Positions 51,429 to 60,565 of a stretch of DNA of 64,000 nt are shown here, one piece after another. The translations under genes and the position numbers were made by a program. The stretch covers positions 186,001-250,000 of the forward strand of contig CAYVOK010000001.1 of assembly GCA_964453335.1 (NCBI GenBank). Direction: 5' to 3'. The notes beneath the pieces are model-generated. The model worked only from the letters and a program-made list of their open reading frames with translations. It searched no databases and was not told where the DNA came from. Source of the DNA: VGBO01 sp964453335. Lineage in GTDB: Bacteria; Actinomycetota; Acidimicrobiia; Acidimicrobiales; CAIXPF01. Numbering within the stretch: the stretch's first letter is position 1; each line of letters begins with the position of its first letter.

Positions 51429-52550
51429 CTATGCTTGGGTCTTCTCCTTTTTCCGATTGCGGGGGAAGAAAAAATTTGCTTCAAGAGGCAATTCAATACT
51501 GAACTCGTCAGAAGTTACTGGAGAAATTATTGAAACTTGAGTATCCACACCGAAAGGAGGTTCTGTTACTAAGTTTCTCAAATAAGTCAGATCTTGAATT
51601 GGAAGGTTTCTTAGCAAAGTCATAATCTCTGTTTTGTTTCCGACTCCTTCAATTTGTTCCACAAGTTGAGCGGTTCTATAAATTAAACTATCATCTGAAC
51701 CAGAGTCTCCAGAAACCTTTAGCTTTCTGTCTCTGTATTCTTGTAGTTCGGTTTCATCACGACCTCTTGAGAATCTGTAAGAAAATCTAAATCCGCTTTT
51801 TGGAAGAACTCCTGATAGATCTGTACCGAAATCATCGGGACATCTTTCTACTGGAAGACTGTCTAAATCAATAATAGTAGTGAATTTTCTATCAGAATCT
51901 GGGTCTTTAATTTCTACTTCGTACTCTGTACCATATGAAATTCCTCGAAGATAAATTAACAAAAATGTTCTATCTGCAGAAAGTAAGTCTGCAACTTTAA
52001 TTTGCTCCTGAATGCATCGAGAGAAAATCATATTTATAGCCTGTCCCTTTTTGACAAATCTTGGGGTGGCTAAAATTTGTTCGTCCTCGCCGGTCATCGG
52101 TCTAATATGAAGAACCCCATTCTTAGGGCCATCAATTCCATCATAAAACTTCCCTAAAGATGGAAGCGTTATTTCCTCATAAACATAATTTTGACCTTTA
52201 AGGCGTTCCAAAAGGTTGTGTAAATTGGGGTTGCCTTGTTGCGAGTAATTTGGAGCAGCATTTGGCTGAGCAGGAGCTTGATAACTTGGTTGAGGAGGAT
52301 TTTGATAATTTGGTTGTGCATAAGTTGGTTGCTGTGGGGCAACAGGCGGGATAGATGGAGGAATGGCTTGTGCAGCCGCAGAAGGATCAGAAACAGTTGG
52401 TTGCGAATTCAAAACAGCTTGCAAAGCTGCTGGAATCTTTCCAGAAATCTTTACACCATCTGGCATTGGATTGTTTGCAGATGGATTCATAGGTGGGATG
52501 TCTGCTGGATTTGCCCCAGGAATATGTGGTCTGAAAGTATCGTCGCTCAT
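51429..52550 (-). CDS. gp26-like T4 baseplate/tail assembly protein
   Basis: 373 residues. The first 115 are Pro/Gln/Ala-rich and likely disordered. The folded part holds IRPMTGEDEQILATPRFVKKGQAINMIFSRCIQ and LLIYLRGISYGTEYEVEI, characteristic of the T4_baseplate (gp26) group. Similar proteins precede overlapping small ORFs in other tail clusters. AAGGAGAA precedes the ATG. Confidence 0.75.
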   Translation of the reverse strand: MSDDTFRPHIPGANPADIPPMNPSANNPMPDGVKISGKIPAALQAVLNSQPTVSDPSAAAQAIPPSIPPVAPQQPTYAQPNYQNPPQPSYQAPAQPNAAPNYSQQGNPNLHNLLERLKGQNYVYEEITLPSLGKFYDGIDGPKNGVLHIRPMTGEDEQILATPRFVKKGQAINMIFSRCIQEQIKVADLLSADRTFLLIYLRGISYGTEYEVEIKDPDSDRKFTTIIDLDSLPVERCPDDFGTDLSGVLPKSGFRFSYRFSRGRDETELQEYRDRKLKVSGDSGSDDSLIYRTAQLVEQIEGVGNKTEIMTLLRNLPIQDLTYLRNLVTEPPFGVDTQVSIISPVTSDEFSIELPLEANFFFPRNRKKEKTQA

Positions 52551-52574
52551 TTAAATATTCTCCTTGTATTACAT

Positions 52575-52587
52575 CACTAATATAGTG
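52575..52587. promoter_or_regulatory. Palindrome CACTAATATAGTG between divergent genes
   Basis: A perfect dyad 2 bases before the plus-strand ATG at 52590 and 25 bases before the minus-strand gp26-like start. Possible bidirectional promoter or operator; AATATAGTG also occurs at 11745-11753 and 16307-16315. Confidence 0.4.
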
Positions 52588-52589
52588 TT

Positions 52590-52958
52590 ATGGAATTAAC
52601 TTTAAGTTTTGATAACATTGAGGAATTAATATTCCAAAATAAAAATGTATATACAAAATTAGATCATTATAAAGAAATATTTATAGATTACAAACTTGGA
52701 ATAATAAGTCCTGAGTTTAAGCCTTTGAAAAAGAATGCCGTAACCAGATTATGTATGATTCTTAATAATAAAGATTTAGAAATAATTTCTGAAGTTTTAG
52801 GAACTAAATTGAAATTTTCTATGGATTTCAAAAAAATTTTTACAAACATTTCTTCAACAATAGATAACTTGCATGTTGATTTACCCGAAGTCTATAATAT
52901 AATAGATATTACAATTTACAGAAATAAAGAACAAGTTGAGGTAACCATATGGAACTGA
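52590..52958 (+). CDS. Hypothetical protein, 122 aa
   Basis: Unrecognised, mixed helix and strand (TKLDHYKEIFIDYKLGIISPEFKPLKKNAVTRLCMILN). No Shine-Dalgarno. Overlaps the next gene by 10 bases. Confidence 0.55.
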   Translation: MELTLSFDNIEELIFQNKNVYTKLDHYKEIFIDYKLGIISPEFKPLKKNAVTRLCMILNNKDLEIISEVLGTKLKFSMDFKKIFTNISSTIDNLHVDLPEVYNIIDITIYRNKEQVEVTIWN

Positions 52959-53284
52959 ATAGTTTATTTCAAGTGGTGGTTTTTATATTCGGCAGCATTG
53001 GTTTCACTCAAATTGTTGTAGATAGTGAAATAGCCAAGCCAGTAAAAGCATTTCTTGGCAAGTTTATGCCCACATTCTTTATGAAACTAATAGACTGTTA
53101 TCAGTGTTGTGGTTTTTGGTCTGGCATTATTTGCGGTCTGTGCTGCCTTGATTATAACATCTTGATTACAGATTGGACTGTTTTACGATTTATTTTTGTT
53201 TGCGGTTGTGCCGGATCATGCTTGTCGTACTTTTGGGCATACTTTTTAACATTTTTAGAGGCAAATACTGTATTAAGATCATGA
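52949..53284 (+). CDS. Small membrane protein (DUF1360-like)
   Basis: 111 residues with three likely membrane spans and CYQCCGFWSGIICGLCC, similar to the CxxC-x-FW block of DUF1360 phage/bacterial membrane proteins. GAGGTAACC lies before the ATG. Function unknown; candidate envelope protein. Confidence 0.6.
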   Translation: MELNSLFQVVVFIFGSIGFTQIVVDSEIAKPVKAFLGKFMPTFFMKLIDCYQCCGFWSGIICGLCCLDYNILITDWTVLRFIFVCGCAGSCLSYFWAYFLTFLEANTVLRS

Positions 53285-53520
53285 GTGCCAGAATATGTTT
53301 TTGGTGTGAAAAGTGTAGTAAAAAGTATTTTGTTGAAAATACAGAATGCCATACAGCAATTAAAAGAACAAGGATTATTGCTAAACTACCTTTTTATGAC
53401 ACAGAAAAAAACAAAACACAGAAAGCTTTGTTTTTACCAGAAAAAACTTATTACAAATGTCAAGTTTGTGGAATGTTGTTGAAGGAGATAAAAAATGATG
53501 AAACCAAACAATCCTCTTAG
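53281..53520 (+). CDS. Zinc-ribbon protein, 79 aa
   Basis: The ATG at 53281 overlaps the previous stop (ATGA). ICFWCEKCSKKY and KCQVCGMLL give four Cys in a zinc-ribbon spacing. Upstream in-frame Met residues are shadows of the membrane gene. Confidence 0.6.
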   Translation: MSARICFWCEKCSKKYFVENTECHTAIKRTRIIAKLPFYDTEKNKTQKALFLPEKTYYKCQVCGMLLKEIKNDETKQSS

Positions 53521-53917
53521 TCTTCTTGATATTAAAAATGCTATGAAAGATGATGCTTTTGTAGCTAAGTTGCCCGAAAGTCTTGCCCCCGATGTTGCAA
53601 AAGTAAGATCTAATATTAATTGTGGTTGCAACATGAAATTTTTTGAACGGTTAATAGCAGAAGCCCCTGATGTTTTGCAACAATACTTCCCAGATAAGCA
53701 AATTGTTAAAATTGAACCAACGCAGGCACAAGAAAAAGTTGTCGCACAAAACAACTCGCCACCTCCGCAAATTATTAATAATTGGTCAGTTATAAATTGT
53801 AGTGTTCATGAATTGGAATCAAGGTTGCAATCTTTGAGAGAAGGTAGAAAACAAGTTACTCTTTCAAGATATGAAGATCAAGTTACAGTTGTAATTAATC
53901 ATCTGGATGTAATGTAA
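53495..53917 (+). CDS. Hypothetical protein, 140 aa
   Basis: Starts MMKPNNPLSLLDIKNAMKDDAFVAKLPESL. There is a Pro/Gln linker and a C-terminal domain with HELESRLQSLREGRKQVTL. AAGGAG precedes the ATG. No family. Its 3' end overlaps the convergent 53895 gene by 23 bases. Confidence 0.6.
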   Translation: MMKPNNPLSLLDIKNAMKDDAFVAKLPESLAPDVAKVRSNINCGCNMKFFERLIAEAPDVLQQYFPDKQIVKIEPTQAQEKVVAQNNSPPPQIINNWSVINCSVHELESRLQSLREGRKQVTLSRYEDQVTVVINHLDVM

Positions 53918-54662
53918 CAATTTTTTTTACATTTCCATATTTTGTTCTGATTAATTCAATTTGATTTTTAGAGTATTCATAACTTCTTTTTTGGGAACAT
54001 GGGAATATGTCTCTCATGTTCCTTAATTTAAACTTTTCCAAAGCCATCTCATACGCAGATATAGCCAAATCAAATTTATTATTTTTTAAATAAATGTCAC
54101 CAGCAATAGTATAAAATTCGCTAAAATCATTTTTATATTGTATTCCTTGCCTTACAAAACTTAATCCCATATTATGATCTGAATTAATTAATCCGCTTAT
54201 AATAGCATTATAAAATAGAAGCATTATGTTGTTTTTATTTATGCCTTCTTTTTTTAATATATTTTGCGACTCTTTTTGAAAATAACTATAGTCTTTGTTT
54301 CTAAATGCTAAAATTAAATTTTCTTGTTCTTCGTTTAAAAATGGATGATCATGGTTTTTAGAATCAATTTGTATATTTTGACACTCTCCATGATGTATAG
54401 TATGGCTAATTAGTCTTTGCTTTTTGTCAATCCAATCATTAGATTTTATACAAATATAAGAACTTTTAGATGGATTAAATGAAATAGGTAAAATTAATCT
54501 TTCGCCAGATTTAATTCTTATAATACAAGATAAATTATTTTTCTGCAAATAGCTATTTTTTATATCCTTTACAGGTGTCGAAGTATCTAAAACTCGAATT
54601 GAAGAAGTATTCAAAACTTCCGACGTAATATCAGACTCATGGTCAAAAATTATTCCAATCAT
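53895..54662 (-). CDS. Hypothetical protein with a TPR-like segment, 255 aa
   Basis: C-terminal part reads FYTIAGDIYLKNNKFDLAISAYEMALEKF, a TPR repeat, with one or two weaker copies before it. The N-terminal ~90 residues have strand-rich sequence. No Shine-Dalgarno is seen before the ATG. Confidence 0.55.
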   Translation of the reverse strand: MIGIIFDHESDITSEVLNTSSIRVLDTSTPVKDIKNSYLQKNNLSCIIRIKSGERLILPISFNPSKSSYICIKSNDWIDKKQRLISHTIHHGECQNIQIDSKNHDHPFLNEEQENLILAFRNKDYSYFQKESQNILKKEGINKNNIMLLFYNAIISGLINSDHNMGLSFVRQGIQYKNDFSEFYTIAGDIYLKNNKFDLAISAYEMALEKFKLRNMRDIFPCSQKRSYEYSKNQIELIRTKYGNVKKIVTLHPDD

Positions 54663-54720
54663 ACAATTAAAATAATAACATGAACACTAATTTAAGATAC
54701 AATTACTAATAAGGAGCTAA

Positions 54721-55266
54721 ATGTCAAGCGAATATCTTAATAATAAAGCTTTTGAAAAAATAATAATGAAATACCAAAATGCTCAACGCATAAAAGAAAA
54801 AATAAAGATATTAAGAAGCGAAATAGAATGGCAAAAAAATAACTCCAAAAAGCTAAAAAATCCATTAAATATTTGCGAATCAATTTTAATTGAAGCAGAA
54901 CAAGAATATAAAGATGCTCAATCAATTTTAGCAACTGCTTTTTATACTCTTAGCCATAACATAGTTCGTTATGCTAAATTTAGCCATATAGATGATGATG
55001 ATGCAGTTCAAGAAGGAGTTTTAATTTGTTTTGAAAGAGCTGAAAAATTTGATCCACAAAAAGGCAAAGCTTTTAACTATTTAACAACTTGTATTTTGAA
55101 TCATTTTAGACAACTTTGGAGATCTGCTAGAAATTATAATGATTTAAAACGTCGATATAGTGATATAATCAAAATTAAATTAGGTTTCGATGTAGTTACA
55201 AGAAATAAAGATAACCCAAACGCAGATGTGGACAATAATTTTGAAAATTTTTATCAAAAAAGATAA
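54721..55266 (+). CDS. gp55-like late sigma factor
   Basis: 181 residues. Sigma region 2 is clear: ILATAFYTLSHNIVRYAKFSHIDDDDAVQEGVLICFERAEKFDPQKG then AFNYLTTCILNHFRQLWR (the T4 gp55 pattern of DEAIQ..ILDCF..ID.FDP and F.Y...I..). No region 4 is seen, as in gp55. It should direct host RNA polymerase to TATAAATA late promoters. Confidence 0.85.
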   Translation: MSSEYLNNKAFEKIIMKYQNAQRIKEKIKILRSEIEWQKNNSKKLKNPLNICESILIEAEQEYKDAQSILATAFYTLSHNIVRYAKFSHIDDDDAVQEGVLICFERAEKFDPQKGKAFNYLTTCILNHFRQLWRSARNYNDLKRRYSDIIKIKLGFDVVTRNKDNPNADVDNNFENFYQKR

Positions 55267-55285
55267 TGTTTTGAATAATTTTGAA

Positions 55286-55291
55286 TATAAT
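55286..55291 (+). promoter_or_regulatory. TATAAT box 5 bases before a start codon
   Basis: GAATATAATAATAT then ATG at 55297; no Shine-Dalgarno. Predicts a leaderless message for the 78-aa gene. Confidence 0.4.
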
Positions 55292-55296
55292 AATAT

Positions 55297-55533
55297 ATGA
55301 GAAAAAGTTTCCTTGAAATATTGGAAAAGCAAGAATTATTAGATATTCTTGAAAAAAATGGATTAGGAAAAGAAATAGAAGCGCTTTTGTTGAATGAAAC
55401 AAAAGCCTACACAAAAAAGGGCAGATTAAATAAAAGTGGTGCTTGTAGAATATTACAATGCAAGCCAAAAGAACTCGAAGACTTCTTGAAAAAGTGCCGT
55501 GATATTGTAAAAGCAGAACAATTCTTAGACTAA
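55297..55533 (+). CDS. Small helical protein next to gp55-like gene, 78 aa
   Basis: Helix-turn-helix-like C-terminus (GRLNKSGACRILQCKPKELEDFLKKC). By position after the gp55-like sigma it could be a gp33-type late co-activator, but the sequence itself does not prove it. Confidence 0.55.
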   Translation: MRKSFLEILEKQELLDILEKNGLGKEIEALLLNETKAYTKKGRLNKSGACRILQCKPKELEDFLKKCRDIVKAEQFLD

Positions 55534-56151
55534 TCCAAGATCAGGACTGTTCTGGTTGCAAACTACACAGTATGCTCTATCGTATCTCATAGTACATGTA
55601 ACACGGCAAACATCCTGATCATTCATATCTAAATCGCCAAAATCTATCTCAGTAGGGTAGCAGTTGGCGTAAGCCCATCTTTCAATCTCGCTTCCATATC
55701 CATCAAAAACATGTATTAACATATTTCTTTTTATTCTGCTTTGTGATTGTCCGTTTACACTTTGCAAATATGGGGCCGGACTATTATAAACAGGGTCATT
55801 ATAAGATGTTGACATATTGCCTTTAAATGCATTGTAATAATAATTTAACCATATCCACATTGGATGCGGCGTGTTAGAGTTTCCTCCAACTGAGTAAGGT
55901 ATATAATCAAAAAATGTAAACTGAACAGGTTTCCATTCAGGTCTGCCGGGATAATAAATTGTTTCTGTCGTGTGTTCTGCCTTTAATTCATTTATTGTTA
56001 TAGATGGCCTCGCAGCTCTTTCAGGGATTATTGGTAGCAAACTTGTGGGGGCTGCGAAATTTTGTATTGATACAAAAAACCTAAATTTTCTTTTGAACAC
56101 CGCTCCTGGTGCCCAGCCTATTCCCATATTAAAGTTACTTATTAGAGCCAT
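55525..56151 (-). CDS. Tail tube protein (gp19-like), paralogue 1
   Basis: 208 residues: NMGIGWAPGAVFKRKFRFFVSI, EHTTETIYYPGRPEWKPVQFTFFD, EIDFGDLDMNDQDVCRVTCTMRYDRA. The start, the central PGRPEWKPV block and the C-terminal FGDLD block match the gp19 tube family. Paralogue of the next gene. The ATG has AAGGCTGT upstream. Confidence 0.88.
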   Translation of the reverse strand: MALISNFNMGIGWAPGAVFKRKFRFFVSIQNFAAPTSLLPIIPERAARPSITINELKAEHTTETIYYPGRPEWKPVQFTFFDYIPYSVGGNSNTPHPMWIWLNYYYNAFKGNMSTSYNDPVYNSPAPYLQSVNGQSQSRIKRNMLIHVFDGYGSEIERWAYANCYPTEIDFGDLDMNDQDVCRVTCTMRYDRAYCVVCNQNSPDLGLV

Positions 56152-56170
56152 TTTACAGCCTTATGTGAAA

Positions 56171-56206
56171 ATACTCCTGCATATTATATTTAATATGCAG
56201 GAGTAT
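56171..56206 (-). terminator. Hairpin between the two tail tube genes
   Basis: ATACTCCTGCATATT / AATATGCAGGAGTAT, 15 bp with a 6-base loop and a weak T-run (TATTTTC) on the minus strand. Terminator or RNA processing/stability element. Confidence 0.65.
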
Positions 56207-56227
56207 AAATTTAAGATAAAATTATTA

Positions 56228-56893
56228 TTAGACTCTGCCGCCGTTCAATCCTGCTGGAGCATTTAGTCCAGGAGGTAGATTTGCTCCGCAAGTAGAACCA
56301 AAGCAAGGAGCGGGCTGCGCACCGCAGAAGTTCTGCCATTTTGCGAACTGATAACGAACAGTAAGTTCGATTGTTGCCTCATCTTGTGTGGCATAATCTA
56401 AGTCGCCAAAGTTTACAGCTTGAGGCCAGCAATCATACAAAGTCCAAGCTTCTAATGCCAAGCCGCCACCATCAAGCATGGTAAGAACGCCTCTGCCGCC
56501 GTAATGGGCTCTTGCGCCAACATCGTAAGCTCTAGCATTCATACGAGGATTAGTGATTCCCCCTGTTGGGCTTAGGAAGTCGTACACATTGGCAATCCAG
56601 CTATAAAGAGGTACCAAAGGAGATGTCTGATCATTTGTAACATCATAGTAGGTTACTGTGATGGATTCAAATGTAGCCTTGCCAGGCAAATACATCTTGC
56701 CATGAAGGAAGTTGATTTCAGTTTCTTCGAAAGTGATATTAGGACGAGCCGCAGATTTTACAAAAGACTCTGGTACTCTACTAATACCCCCAGCGGAGCA
56801 AATGTCTTCAACGCTAAAAAGCCATCTAAATTTTCTCTTAAACATGATGCCTGTGGAGTTACCCAAGGCTCCGATACCCATATTATAAGACAT
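56228..56893 (-). CDS. Tail tube protein (gp19-like), paralogue 2
   Basis: 221 residues: NMGIGALGNSTGIMFKRKFRWLFSV, MYLPGKATFESITVTYYD, VNFGDLDYATQDEATIELTVRYQ. Same layout as its neighbour (NMGIG..., PGK..., FGDLD...) with a longer Gly/Asn/Pro C-terminus. One of the two may be the main tube and the other an adapter. Confidence 0.88.
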   Translation of the reverse strand: MSYNMGIGALGNSTGIMFKRKFRWLFSVEDICSAGGISRVPESFVKSAARPNITFEETEINFLHGKMYLPGKATFESITVTYYDVTNDQTSPLVPLYSWIANVYDFLSPTGGITNPRMNARAYDVGARAHYGGRGVLTMLDGGGLALEAWTLYDCWPQAVNFGDLDYATQDEATIELTVRYQFAKWQNFCGAQPAPCFGSTCGANLPPGLNAPAGLNGGRV

Positions 56894-56912
56894 GTTTATC
56901 TCCTATCTAAAA

Positions 56913-59348
56913 TCATGCGGTGCTCAAAGTTGTGCTTTCGGTGAAGCTGCCAGTTCTGTGCAAGCTGAATTCGATGAATATGAATTCAATTGCACGGGTA
57001 GGCTGAACACCGATTCTTGCTCTCAATTCGTTTCTATCAATAACGTCTGGTGTGTTAAGTTCTGTATCACACTTGATGAAGTAATCATAAATACCATTGT
57101 TAATCTTGACGTTATTTAACACGCCAGCACAGAGTGATACGAAGTTTGTTCTAACAGCTTCTGTGTTTGGTTCAAAAAGAATATTCTTGGCCAATAGCCT
57201 GATTTGCTTTTCGATATAAAATAACATTCTGCGAACATTGATTCTATCTAAAGCAGAAACGGCTCTTTGCAATGTCTTTTGTCCCCAAATTACGAATCCT
57301 GTTATATTTGGATCTGGATAGATGACGATTGGGTTGATGGCATTTCTGTTGCCATACATAGCGTCTCTTTCTGGTCCTGTTGGGATGGCTGCAACATCCT
57401 TGATGCCAGGAACGATTCCTCTTGTTAATCCAGCGGGAGCATACCAAGGGAAGCTGATGCTATCAGAATAAGCGATGGTAGCTAATACTGCGCCGCTAGG
57501 TGGTACTGTTACATCAACTTTGTTGTAATAGTCCCTAATAACGACCCAAGGCCAGTATAGAGCGCCGTAGTCACTGTTTAGTCTTTCTGTCTGATATGGC
57601 ATCATTCCATTTGACCATTGCTGTACCTCTGTCGGAGTTAATCCGGAAGGAGGATCCACAATAGCAAGGCAGTCCTGACGATAATTCTGACAAAGATTGA
57701 ACATGTTAATAATAACATTTGTCGAAGAGTTGCCAGGAACCGCTAATAGATCAATATCAATTTGTTCTGGATCAGAGTAAGCGAATAGACCAGAGCCAGC
57801 GGTGTAACTACCTACTATTAAAGCGTCTTGATCATCGGGTGATGTTGGAACTCCGTCTGAACCACCTGATAAAGAATATCCTGTAGAAGTTGGAGCAGGT
57901 GGAGAAGTAATTGATTGATTATCAACAATTCTAATATAGCTGCTCAAAGCATTGACATATGTTGGAGCGTAGAAATAGGAGTTTTGGTTTTTAGTTAAAT
58001 TACCAAAAACTTCCATCTGCTCTCCATTTACATAAACACCAATATTAAATGAGCCTGCATCACCATTTTGTACTGTAACTTTTGTATAATTACCTTCGAT
58101 ACCGGGGCTATCAGCATATATTGTCATAGATGTTGATGTGGATGGAGTTATTGGTCCATTAATTACTCCATATGTTGTTGGTGCAGGAGCAGTATCGTCT
58201 GAAGCACCAGAAGGGCTCACGCCGGAATTAATATTTGAATTAAAACCAAATACAGTTAATACTGTGCTGGCACTTGTGATTGCAAACTTGCAAGATGCTC
58301 CAGCAACTGTTCCTGTGATTTTAACAGCATTTGCACTTGTTGTGCCTGCTGAAATTGTTAAGCCCTGAACATTCGCTGCTGTGAAAGCTGCTTGCAAAGC
58401 TGTTACTAAAAGAGCTGTAGTAGCATAGGTATTTCCATTTAGGGATGACAAGGAAACTGTTTGTATGACATCATCAATGGCTGTATTGCCATACCCGCTA
58501 GCAATTAGCGTTAATGACATGTTTGTTAATGATGTGAAATCCCATGTGCCTGCTGCTCCAGCACCATATTTTACTGCTGTTCCTTCTTGAGATGCCACTG
58601 CCATGCCTGTTCCAAGTCCGAGCATGTTGCTAGCAACGCCTGCTACGTTATCTGTGAAAGTGACAGGCCCGCCAATTAGTGGATTCTGAATGCTTAATAT
58701 TTCCAACTTAGCTGTTGGCCCATAAGCCCATGTGGTTTTGATGCCAACATTTCCGCCGCTTTCATAGAATTGAATGCCATCAAGATCTGCATCAATCTGA
58801 GAATTAAGTTCTGTTACAATTGCTGCAGCAGTCCATCCATTTGCTACTACGTTGACAGGAGTTGTTGGACCATCGGTATATTTTACTAATGTCAAAATTC
58901 TGCTTGATTTAATACCATTTAAAGACCATGTGAAAAATAAGTCATTTGTATTTTTGCCATTAGCGATTGTTTGTGTACCCAAAACATCAATAACATTACC
59001 AGCAGATAAAACTGAATAGCTGGCAGTCTTAGCACTTGTTGGACTAAGTGGATCAGTGTCAGCAACACGCACGATGTAGACAGAGTTTGCAGTTTGAAGA
59101 GCAGTTTGTGCAGCATAAAGCATGTATGGCTGATACGACTGGTTGAGACGAGGATTGCCGAATATTCTTGATAATCCTGTCAAATCGGTTACTTTTGTGG
59201 GAGTGTTAATTGGTCCCTTGGAAGCAAAGCCGACTAATCCAATATCATTCGGAGATGGCTCTGTTGTAAGAAAAGTAAGATCTTTCTCAGTAAACTTTAC
59301 TGAGGGGCTTATAGTATTAGAAGGTGGAAACCCTTTAAGTGTTGCCAT
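56913..59348 (-). CDS. Contractile tail sheath protein
   Basis: 811 residues, larger than T4 gp18 (659). The N-terminus IGLVGFASKGPINTPTKVTDLTGLSRIFG and the C-terminal GFVIWGQKTLQRAVSALDRINVRRMLFYIEKQIRLLAKNILFEPN are diagnostic of sheath proteins. A long inserted beta region lies between about residues 130 and 420. Contracts around the tube during injection. Confidence 0.96.
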   Translation of the reverse strand: MATLKGFPPSNTISPSVKFTEKDLTFLTTEPSPNDIGLVGFASKGPINTPTKVTDLTGLSRIFGNPRLNQSYQPYMLYAAQTALQTANSVYIVRVADTDPLSPTSAKTASYSVLSAGNVIDVLGTQTIANGKNTNDLFFTWSLNGIKSSRILTLVKYTDGPTTPVNVVANGWTAAAIVTELNSQIDADLDGIQFYESGGNVGIKTTWAYGPTAKLEILSIQNPLIGGPVTFTDNVAGVASNMLGLGTGMAVASQEGTAVKYGAGAAGTWDFTSLTNMSLTLIASGYGNTAIDDVIQTVSLSSLNGNTYATTALLVTALQAAFTAANVQGLTISAGTTSANAVKITGTVAGASCKFAITSASTVLTVFGFNSNINSGVSPSGASDDTAPAPTTYGVINGPITPSTSTSMTIYADSPGIEGNYTKVTVQNGDAGSFNIGVYVNGEQMEVFGNLTKNQNSYFYAPTYVNALSSYIRIVDNQSITSPPAPTSTGYSLSGGSDGVPTSPDDQDALIVGSYTAGSGLFAYSDPEQIDIDLLAVPGNSSTNVIINMFNLCQNYRQDCLAIVDPPSGLTPTEVQQWSNGMMPYQTERLNSDYGALYWPWVVIRDYYNKVDVTVPPSGAVLATIAYSDSISFPWYAPAGLTRGIVPGIKDVAAIPTGPERDAMYGNRNAINPIVIYPDPNITGFVIWGQKTLQRAVSALDRINVRRMLFYIEKQIRLLAKNILFEPNTEAVRTNFVSLCAGVLNNVKINNGIYDYFIKCDTELNTPDVIDRNELRARIGVQPTRAIEFIFIEFSLHRTGSFTESTTLSTA

Positions 59349-59574
59349 GTTTTTCTCCTGTTCTCAATATATTACTATCTACATATCTAGTTTTTATCAA
59401 ACCAGATTGCTCTGCTCTCTGTATATATTCAGTAGCTCTCTCTTCTTGCAAATAAAAAATATTTTTTCCTGCTCCAGCACCAGGAATTGTTAAGCTTGTA
59501 CCGTGACCGGGGGCTCTTGCTGATTTGATAAATAATGAAACTGGCGTTTGTAACAAATTTGTTATTTCAATCAT
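59335..59574 (-). CDS. Small protein between sheath and gp15-like gene, 79 aa
   Basis: Mostly beta (VSLFIKSARAPGHGTSLTIPGAGAGKNIFYL) with a helical C-terminus. Overlaps the sheath start by 14 bases and the gp15-like gene by 8. Position suggests a tail-assembly role; family not recognised. Confidence 0.6.
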   Translation of the reverse strand: MIEITNLLQTPVSLFIKSARAPGHGTSLTIPGAGAGKNIFYLQEERATEYIQRAEQSGLIKTRYVDSNILRTGEKHGNT

Positions 59575-60565
59575 TTTTAAATTCCCTACTGCTTTCTTCT
59601 ATTCTGCTCACTATTTCGCTAATTTGTTCGTCTATTGCTGAATTACCTATTTCAACTCTGGTTTCCAATATAGCCTTCTCACGTCTAATGGGCTGGGCAA
59701 CGTAAGTTTCGGCGGTCAAACCAAATTGAAATTTTATAACTCGCAATGCTTGATCTCCAGGCTCTGTCTCCAAATTGTTTGCAATAGAATTCAGTTTTAC
59801 GCCTGTTTCCCAAGTGACTCCCCTTACTTTTATATATGCCATAGGGCTAAATTTAGTTACTATTTGTTCAATTATTTGATTCATATCTTCTAATTGCATA
59901 GTCCATGCAATCAAGTTATAGCCAATATCAATAGGAATTCCCCTAGCTACACCAAACACAGTATCTTTGTTATATTTCTCTGACACGGTGAAGGTTGGCT
60001 TGCCTTTTGCATCAGTCAACCAGTTTAATGCTTTGTGATAAGTATATCTCTCTTGATTAAAAGTGAAGTCTGTGCTGCTTATTGCTAGCATAGGTAATTT
60101 TATCCTATCAACAACGAGTGTGTCATCTTTTCTGACATTTTCTTGAACCACAGCAGCTACTGCTCTTTCCTGAGTTGCCCAAATTACAGGCACAGGATGT
60201 GCTTTTCCATCGTCATCAATAACAACAATATTTCTAAATAAATCCATAACAGCTTCATCTGTACCACGAATACTTTTTGCATAACGATAAATTGTATTTC
60301 TATTTGGTACATTTAAATCATTAACTATTTGGCCACGTTGAAAAGGGTCTGAATTATTTTCTTGACCATTTCCAGTTTTGTTTATAAATAAATCTTGCAT
60401 CCAATCATCTGGATTATTCAAACCTATATTGTTTTGATTGTCTGGTGGTTGATCACAAAAACCAGGTGGTGGATCAATATTTTCTGAGCGATTCTGAAAA
60501 TCCAAATCTTTCAGATCATTAAGAGAGCCACCATAACTGTTAACATTTGGGCCTATAGGCTTCAT
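59567..60565 (-). CDS. gp15-like tail sheath stabiliser/tail completion protein
   Basis: 332 residues. RYAKSIRGTDEAVMDLFRNIVVID, VPVIWATQERAVAAVV, VVDRIKLPMLAISSTDFTFN, IPIDIGYNLIAWTMQLEDMNQIIEQIVTKFSPMAYI match T4 gp15 (LMGDLFSNIQI, VPITYASKEH, LPRINLHLVDFSY, MIYELSIFTRYEDDMFQIVEQI). An N-terminal 70-residue Asn/Pro-rich extension is absent from T4 gp15. The start overlaps the 40-aa gene (ATGA). Confidence 0.82.
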   Translation of the reverse strand: MKPIGPNVNSYGGSLNDLKDLDFQNRSENIDPPPGFCDQPPDNQNNIGLNNPDDWMQDLFINKTGNGQENNSDPFQRGQIVNDLNVPNRNTIYRYAKSIRGTDEAVMDLFRNIVVIDDDGKAHPVPVIWATQERAVAAVVQENVRKDDTLVVDRIKLPMLAISSTDFTFNQERYTYHKALNWLTDAKGKPTFTVSEKYNKDTVFGVARGIPIDIGYNLIAWTMQLEDMNQIIEQIVTKFSPMAYIKVRGVTWETGVKLNSIANNLETEPGDQALRVIKFQFGLTAETYVAQPIRREKAILETRVEIGNSAIDEQISEIVSRIEESSREFKND

